Source of the DNA: Alphaproteobacteria bacterium
GTDB taxonomy: Bacteria > Myxococcota_A > UBA796 > GCA-2862545
Assembly (NCBI GenBank): GCA_020632955.1
Contig: JACKEO010000006.1
Location: 62,001-126,000, forward strand
Direction: 5' to 3'
Length of the DNA: 64,000 nt
The notes beneath the pieces are model-generated. The model saw nothing but the letters and a program-made list of their open reading frames with translations. It searched no databases and was not told the DNA's origin. The position numbers and the translations under genes are program-made. Shown here in pieces: positions 59,258 through 64,000 of the stretch (positions within the stretch are counted from its first letter, which is position 1; each line of letters begins with the position of its first letter).

Positions 59258-62200
59258 GGGCCTTCACCTTCGTCGATCGCGGTGGCACCTTCACCGACGT
59301 GGTGACCTGGCGACCGGGCCACGCGCCCACGATGCGGAAGGTCCGCTCCGACGAGGCCGTGGTGGGCGACCTCCGCGAGGGGCAGCTCACCCTCGGCACC
59401 ACCGTGGCCACCAACGCGCTCCTGGAGCGCGCAGGCGTCCCCACCCTGCTCGTCGTCACCCGCGGCTTCGGCGACCTCGTCCGCCTGCGCCACATGGCGC
59501 GGCCGTCGCTCTTCGACCCGGACGCTGCCTGGCCCGAGCCGCTGTGCGCGCGGGTGCTGGAGCTCGACGGGCGGCTGGACGCGCACGGCGACGAGGTGGC
59601 GCCGCTCGCGCTCGACGGCCTCGCCGCCGCCCTCGAGGGCATGGCGGCGGTGGCGGTGTGCCTGCTCCACGCCTGGGCCTCCCCCGTCCACGAGCACGCC
59701 GTCGCCGCCGCGATCGGAGCGCTCGCCCCCGACCTGCACGTGGCCCTGGGCCACCGCGCGAGCCCCGAGGTGGGCTACCTCGCGCGTCTCGAGACCACGC
59801 TCGTCGACGCCGCGATCACGCCCGTGCTCCAGGCGGCGCTCCGGCGCGACCGGGTGGCCGCGGACGACCTCGCCATCCGCTCGGACGGGGGCCTGGTCGC
59901 GGCGCCGGCCCTGCGCGCGCCCCAGGCCGTGCTCTCCGGGCCCGCCGGCGGCGTGCTCGCCGTGGCCGAGATCGCCCGACAGGCCGGCCTGCCCGGCGCC
60001 GTGGGGCTCGACATGGGCGGCACCTCCACCGACGTCTGCCTCGTGCTGGGCGACGCGCTGCCACGCGTGCACGCCGACCGCCTGGTGGCCGGGGTCTCCG
60101 TGCGCGCCGAGCAGCTCGAGGTGGAGACCATCGCCGCCGGTGGGGGGTCGGTGTGCTGGCACGACGGCACGCGCCTGAGGGTGGGACCCCGCTCCGCGGG
60201 CGCCGACCCCGGACCCCAGTGCTACGGCCGCGGCGGCCCGCCGACCGTCACCGACGCCGCGCTCGTCGCCGGCCTGATCGACCCCGCCGCCTTCGCGCCT
60301 CCGCTCGACGCCGCGGCGGTGGCGCTGCCCGCGCCGGCCGAGGCCTTCCTGGACGTGGCGCGCGAGGAGATGGCCGCCGCCGTGCGCCGCCTCGCCGTGG
60401 CCCGGGGCGTGGACCTCGCCGAGCTGGCGCTCGTCGCCTACGGGGGCGCCGCGGGCCAGCACGCCGCCGAGGTGGCCGCCCGGCTCGGCATGCGCACGGT
60501 GCTCGTGCACCCCTTCGCGGCGGTGCTCTCGGCGTGGGGACAGGCGCTGGCGCGGCCCGAGCGCACCGCGGCCGTCGCGCTCTGGGTGGATCTCGACGCC
60601 GCGTGGGACGAGGTGGAGGCGGCAGCCGCCACGATCCGCCGCACGCTCGACGGACCCGGCGACCTGGCGCTGTCGCTGCGCCTGCGTCCCCGCGGCACCG
60701 ATCACGCCCTCGAGGTCGCCCTGGGCGACGGACCCGACGCGGCGCGCCGGGCGTACGGCGCGACCCACGCCACGGTCCACGGCGTGCGCTGGGTGTCCGG
60801 CCCGCTCGAGGTCGTGGACGTGTCCGGCCGCAGGGCGGCGCCCCGCCTCGCGCACCCGCCCGCCGTGGACGAGGACTGGGGCCTGGGCGGACGCCCGGCC
60901 GTGGGCCCCCTCCGGCTGGACCGCCCCACCACGAGCGTGGTCGTGCCCGCGGGATGGACGGCACGCGTGGCCCGGGGCCTGCTGGTGCTCACCCACGAGG
61001 CGGCCGTCCCGCGCCCCGCCGTGGCCACGCGCACCGCCCACGGCCTCGCCCTGTGGGCGAGCCGGTTCTCCGCCGTGGCCACGCAGTCCGGCGAGCTGCT
61101 CGCGCGCCTCGCCCGCTCGGTGAACATCCGCGAGCGCCGGGACTTCTCCTGCGCCGTCTTCGACGAGGGGGGCCAGCTCGTCGCCAACGCCCCCCACGTG
61201 CCCGTGCACCTCGGGGCCCTGGGCGTCACCGTGCGCGATCTGCACGCCCACGTGCCCGACGCAGCCGACGGCAGCGCGTGGCTCACGAACGCGCCCGACG
61301 CCGGCGGCTCCCACCTGCCGGACCTCTCGGTGATCACCCCCGTGATCCACGACGGTCGCCGCTTCTTCGTGGCCTGCCGCGCCCACCACGCCGACATCGG
61401 CGGGCTCACGCCAGGCTCGATGCCGCCCCACAGCCGCGCGCTGGTCGACGAGGGACTGTGCTTCCGTCGGGAGCCCCTGCTCGAGGGCGGTCGGCTCCGC
61501 CCCCTCGATCGCCTCCTCGAGGGCGCGCGGGACCCGGGACTCGTGCGGGACGACCTGCAGGCCCAGATCGCCGCGAACGCCCTGGCCGCCCGCCTCCTCC
61601 GCGCCCTGGGCCCCGCCGACCTGCTCGCCGCCTGGATGGGCCACCTGCAGGACGCGGCCGACGAGGCGGTGCGTGACCGGGTGCGCGACCTGCCCGAGGG
61701 GCAGGCCGGGGATCACCTCGACGGCCTGCCGCTGCGCGTGGCCGTGCAGCGCACCGCCACGGGCGCGCGCGTGGACTTCACCGGCACCGGCGGCCCGCAC
61801 CCCGGCAACCTGAACGCGCCCCCCGCCGTGGTGCGTGCCGCGGTGCTGTACGCGCTGCGGGTCCTGCTGGCCGAGGACGTGCCGCTCAACGAGGGCGCGC
61901 TGCGCAGCGTGGAGATCGTGCTCCCCTCCCCGAGCCTGCTCCACCCACCGCCCGACGCCGCCGTGGTGGGGGGCAACGTCGAGACCTCGCAGCGCGTGGT
62001 GGACCTCCTGCTGCGCGCCTGGGGCGCGCGCGCGGCCAGCCAGGGCACGATGAACAACCTCACCCTGGGGGGCCCCGACTGGTCCCACTACGAGACGCTC
62101 GGCGGTGGTCAGGGCGCCTCGCCGTCGTCGGCCGGGGCGAGCGGCCGGCAGGTGCACATGACCAACACCCGCGCGACCGACCCCGAGGTCCTCGAGGTGC

Positions 62201-62520
62201 GCCTGCCCGTGCGGGTGATCGCCACCGCGCTGCGATCCGGCAGCGGCGGCGCGGGCACCCACCCGGGCGGCGACGGCCTCGTGCGGGAGCTGGAGGTGCT
62301 GGCACCGGCCACCGCGGCCCTGCTCGCCACCCGCCGGCGTTCGGGCGCGCCGGGCCTCGGCGGCGGCGAGGACGGTCTCCCCGGCGCCGACGCCCTGCGG
62401 CGCGGGGGGAGCTGGAGCGCGTGGGCCGGCGATCCCACGCCCCTCGCCCCCGGCGATCGTGTCCGGGTGGCCACCCCCGGCGGCGGCGGCTGGGGTCGCC
62501 CACCGCGTCGGGACGCGTGA
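59242..62520 (+). CDS. 5-oxoprolinase/hydantoinase (HyuA-HyuB fusion)
   Basis: 1092-residue ATP-dependent amide-ring hydrolase of the 5-oxoprolinase type, with HyuA and HyuB parts in one chain. HyuA (about 1-560) starts at FVDRGGTFTDVV (phosphate loop), continues with LGTTVATNALLER, AVLSGPAGGVLAVAEIA and GLDMGGTSTDVCLV, and ends near GVRWVSGP. HyuB (about 590-1092) has RDFSCAVFDEGGQLVANAPHVPVHLGALG, NAPDAGGSHLPDLSVITPV, CRAHHADIGGLTPGSMP and SQGTMNNLTLG. The GTG at 59242 has GGTGGAG upstream and lies inside the SDR gene. Substrate is 5-oxoproline or a hydantoin. Confidence 0.92.
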   Translation: MGDRVGAFTFVDRGGTFTDVVTWRPGHAPTMRKVRSDEAVVGDLREGQLTLGTTVATNALLERAGVPTLLVVTRGFGDLVRLRHMARPSLFDPDAAWPEPLCARVLELDGRLDAHGDEVAPLALDGLAAALEGMAAVAVCLLHAWASPVHEHAVAAAIGALAPDLHVALGHRASPEVGYLARLETTLVDAAITPVLQAALRRDRVAADDLAIRSDGGLVAAPALRAPQAVLSGPAGGVLAVAEIARQAGLPGAVGLDMGGTSTDVCLVLGDALPRVHADRLVAGVSVRAEQLEVETIAAGGGSVCWHDGTRLRVGPRSAGADPGPQCYGRGGPPTVTDAALVAGLIDPAAFAPPLDAAAVALPAPAEAFLDVAREEMAAAVRRLAVARGVDLAELALVAYGGAAGQHAAEVAARLGMRTVLVHPFAAVLSAWGQALARPERTAAVALWVDLDAAWDEVEAAAATIRRTLDGPGDLALSLRLRPRGTDHALEVALGDGPDAARRAYGATHATVHGVRWVSGPLEVVDVSGRRAAPRLAHPPAVDEDWGLGGRPAVGPLRLDRPTTSVVVPAGWTARVARGLLVLTHEAAVPRPAVATRTAHGLALWASRFSAVATQSGELLARLARSVNIRERRDFSCAVFDEGGQLVANAPHVPVHLGALGVTVRDLHAHVPDAADGSAWLTNAPDAGGSHLPDLSVITPVIHDGRRFFVACRAHHADIGGLTPGSMPPHSRALVDEGLCFRREPLLEGGRLRPLDRLLEGARDPGLVRDDLQAQIAANALAARLLRALGPADLLAAWMGHLQDAADEAVRDRVRDLPEGQAGDHLDGLPLRVAVQRTATGARVDFTGTGGPHPGNLNAPPAVVRAAVLYALRVLLAEDVPLNEGALRSVEIVLPSPSLLHPPPDAAVVGGNVETSQRVVDLLLRAWGARAASQGTMNNLTLGGPDWSHYETLGGGQGASPSSAGASGRQVHMTNTRATDPEVLEVRLPVRVIATALRSGSGGAGTHPGGDGLVRELEVLAPATAALLATRRRSGAPGLGGGEDGLPGADALRRGGSWSAWAGDPTPLAPGDRVRVATPGGGGWGRPPRRDA

Positions 62521-62545
62521 TGGGGATGCCGCAGAGGAGGCTCGG

Positions 62546-63199
62546 ATGTGGTGGGTGCTGACGTTGCTGGCCTGCGGAGGCGCGCCGGACGCGCCTCCCG
62601 CCTCCTCGCCCGAGGCGCCACCGCCTGCGGAGGCGCCCGTCGCCATCGCCGCCGAGCCGCTGGATCCGGCCCAGGTGGATCGCGCCGTCGCGCGCGGGCG
62701 CGCGGCCATCGCCCAGCTGGGCGGCACGCTCAAGGCGCGCATGCAGGCGGCGATGGCCGAGGGCGGGCCGGTCCACGCCGTCGAGACGTGCGCCAGCGTC
62801 GCGCCCGGCCTGCCCGCCAGCGTGCAGCAGATGACCGGCGTCACCCTCGGGCGCAGCTCGCTGCGCCTGCGCAACCCCGCGAACGAGGCCCCCGGCTGGG
62901 TGAAGGCCTGGCTCGAGGCCCAGGGCGAGCGTCCGGTCGAGGGCGTGGACGGCCTGGCCGCCCCCGCCGAGGACGGGAGCGCCGAGGTGCACGTGATCGT
63001 GCCGATCGGCGTCGACCCCCTGTGCCTCACCTGTCATGGCTCGGCGGAGCAGATCCCCGCCGACGTGGGGTCCGTGATCGACGACCGCTACCCGCAGGAC
63101 GCCGCGCGCGGCTACGCGGCCGGTGACCTCCGAGGCGCCTTCTGGGCCTCGGTGCCCGTGACCGCTGGCGACGAGCCCGCCGAGCCTCCCCCGTTGTAG
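62546..63199 (+). CDS. DUF3365 (Tll0287-like) haem lipoprotein
   Basis: 217-residue lipoprotein (lipobox LLAC) with the DUF3365 / Tll0287-like fold, a PAS-like haem-binding domain that senses redox or gas in related proteins. Family motifs: TCASVAPGLPASV, the diagnostic SSLRLRNPANEAPGWVKAWL, and the c-type haem site CLTCHG. YPQDAARGYAAGDLRGAFWASVPV is the usual C-terminal region. Followed 20 nt later by a peroxiredoxin lipoprotein, so the pair may act in periplasmic redox defence. Confidence 0.88.
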   Translation: MWWVLTLLACGGAPDAPPASSPEAPPPAEAPVAIAAEPLDPAQVDRAVARGRAAIAQLGGTLKARMQAAMAEGGPVHAVETCASVAPGLPASVQQMTGVTLGRSSLRLRNPANEAPGWVKAWLEAQGERPVEGVDGLAAPAEDGSAEVHVIVPIGVDPLCLTCHGSAEQIPADVGSVIDDRYPQDAARGYAAGDLRGAFWASVPVTAGDEPAEPPPL

Positions 63200-63218
63200 G
63201 GGGCCGGTGGAGGTGCCC

Positions 63219-63815
63219 ATGCGATCGCTGACGTCCCTCGCCGCTGCGGTGCTCCTCGCGGCCTGCGCCGCCCCGTCCGACGCAGGGGACGCCGACTCCG
63301 ACGCGTCGGAGGACACCGTCGACACCACGCCGCGGGTCGATCCGGACCACGGCGCCCGGCCCGCCGAGGCGCTCGCCCTGCCCGACTTCGTCGCCCTCGA
63401 CCTCGACGGCGCCGAGCGCGGCCCCGACGATCTCCGCGGCCGCCCCACCGTCATGTGGTTCTACCCGGCCGCCGGCACGTCGGGCTGCACCGTCGAGGGG
63501 TGCGGCTACCGCGACCTCCACGCCGAGTTCGAGGCCCTCGGCATCCGCATCGTGGGCGTGAGCTTCGACGCGCCCGACGAGAACGCCGCCTGGGCGCAGG
63601 AGCAGGCCTTCCCCTTCGCGCTCTGGACCGATCGCGACCGCACACTCGCCGTCCACTACGGCTCCGCGGCCTCCGCCGCCCAGGCCGTCCCCCGCCGGGT
63701 CACGAAGATCCTCGACGCCCAGGGCGTCCTCGTCTGGGAGTACCCCGTGGTGGCCGTGGGCACGCACCCCTCGGAGGTGCTGGAGGACTGCCGGGCGCTC
63801 TTCGGCACACCGTGA
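63219..63815 (+). CDS. Bcp-type peroxiredoxin lipoprotein
   Basis: 198-residue thiol peroxidase of the Bcp/PrxQ type, reducing H2O2 or lipid peroxides at the membrane. Lipobox LLAAC with an acidic linker (DADSDASEDTVD) marks surface anchoring, unusual because Bcp proteins are normally cytoplasmic. The peroxidatic Cys lies in YPAAGTSGCTVEGCGYRD, with the resolving Cys 5 residues on. VVGVSFDAPDENAAW and LWTDRDRTLAVHYG complete the fold. ATG 63219 is chosen by its GGAGGT site. Confidence 0.92.
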   Translation: MRSLTSLAAAVLLAACAAPSDAGDADSDASEDTVDTTPRVDPDHGARPAEALALPDFVALDLDGAERGPDDLRGRPTVMWFYPAAGTSGCTVEGCGYRDLHAEFEALGIRIVGVSFDAPDENAAWAQEQAFPFALWTDRDRTLAVHYGSAASAAQAVPRRVTKILDAQGVLVWEYPVVAVGTHPSEVLEDCRALFGTP

Positions 63816-63849
63816 GCCCTCCTCACGGCACGCCCCGCGCCGCACGCGA

Positions 63850-64000
63850 TCAGGGCGTGAGCGTGCGCGGGACGGTGCGCCAGGCGTCGAGGAGGTCGGT
63901 CTGCCGTGAGCGCAGGCTCACGGGTGCGCCTCCGGCCCAGAGGCCCTCGAGGCGCGAGGCGATCTCCAGCGGATCCCCCGTCCACAGCGCCAGATCCGCG
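63850..64000 (-). CDS. Amidohydrolase family protein, 3' fragment
   Basis: The last 49 codons of a gene that runs out of the window. The translation contains ADLALWTGDPLEIASRLEGL followed by WAGGAPVSLRSRQTDLLDAW, the C-terminal pattern of imidazolonepropionase-like amidohydrolases (ADLVVWSGDPL-x-SR). The stop is at 63850-63852. It is convergent with the peroxiredoxin gene. Substrate cannot be told from this end. Confidence 0.8.
   Translation of the reverse strand, partial: ADLALWTGDPLEIASRLEGLWAGGAPVSLRSRQTDLLDAWRTVPRTLTP

Noticed and set aside
59107..63030. 1307-codon minus-strand open frame over the oxoprolinase
   Set aside because: Antisense shadow; the plus strand carries unmistakable HyuA and HyuB motifs.

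Overview
The window is very GC-rich (estimated above 70% by eye) and gene-dense on both strands. Many starts are GTG, and many neighbouring genes overlap by ATGA or GTGA. It looks like a chromosome segment of a myxobacterium-like (Myxococcota / former Deltaproteobacteria) aerobe. Supporting signs are many lipoproteins with an LxxC lipobox followed by acidic Asp/Thr-rich linkers, a thrombospondin-type-3 surface protein with a MYXO-CTERM-like tail, PEGA and OmpA proteins, and NtrC-type regulation. I saw no tRNA, rRNA or CRISPR array. No stretch longer than about 300 bases lacks a gene.

Layout. 1-2.7 kb: a partial SpoU/TrmH RNA methyltransferase and an M13 metallopeptidase lipoprotein. 2.8-13.7 kb: a respiratory block. 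It opens with a globin-coupled histidine kinase divergent from an NtrC-type regulator, then a SafE-like membrane protein, then ccoN-ccoO-ccoQ-ccoP and ccoG-(small membrane ORF)-ccoI-ccoS. ccoN and ccoG are each preceded by an almost identical sigma-54-like promoter. 13.8-16.2 kb: a MATE exporter and a FabH-like synthase. 16.4-21.7 kb: cell-surface genes: an Flp-type pilin, a TPR membrane protein, a TSP3/GDSG-repeat protein with frame breaks, and an OmpA protein. 21.7-32.9 kb: mixed genes: gluQ, a subtilisin-fold protein lacking its catalytic serine, a degenerate M28-like membrane protein, DUF72, a homocysteine methyltransferase/MTHFR fusion with a structured leader, an AttH-like protein coupled to an orphan Hcp-like protein, panD, dusA, a hydrolase and two lipoproteins.

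32.9-34.7 kb: an intact IS1182-family element inserted exactly between two convergent stop codons. 34.7-39.1 kb: an MbnP-like (metallo-mystery-pair) lipoprotein in an operon with a ferritin-like DUF455/ATP-grasp fusion, then an HtrA lipoprotein. 39.3-43.9 kb: small envelope, YceI and DNA-binding genes. 44-47.6 kb: a fadN-fadA beta-oxidation operon. 47.8-50.6 kb: a bacterial Nma111/DEG7-type double HtrA. 50.6-57.1 kb: a SixA phosphatase, an aminotransferase, a lipoprotein, BamB/YfgM and a PEGA protein. 57.1-62.5 kb: acyl-CoA dehydrogenase, an enoyl-CoA reductase-like SDR and 5-oxoprolinase. 62.5-64 kb: a DUF3365 haem lipoprotein, a Bcp-type peroxiredoxin and the 3' end of an amidohydrolase.

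Two units deserve most attention. The first is the globin-kinase/NtrC pair that probably drives the cbb3 oxidase through sigma-54. The second is the MbnP-like plus DUF455-ATP-grasp operon, which has no canonical MbnH partner and may be an undescribed metal-related system. All functions are inferred from motifs read by eye; no database search was run.
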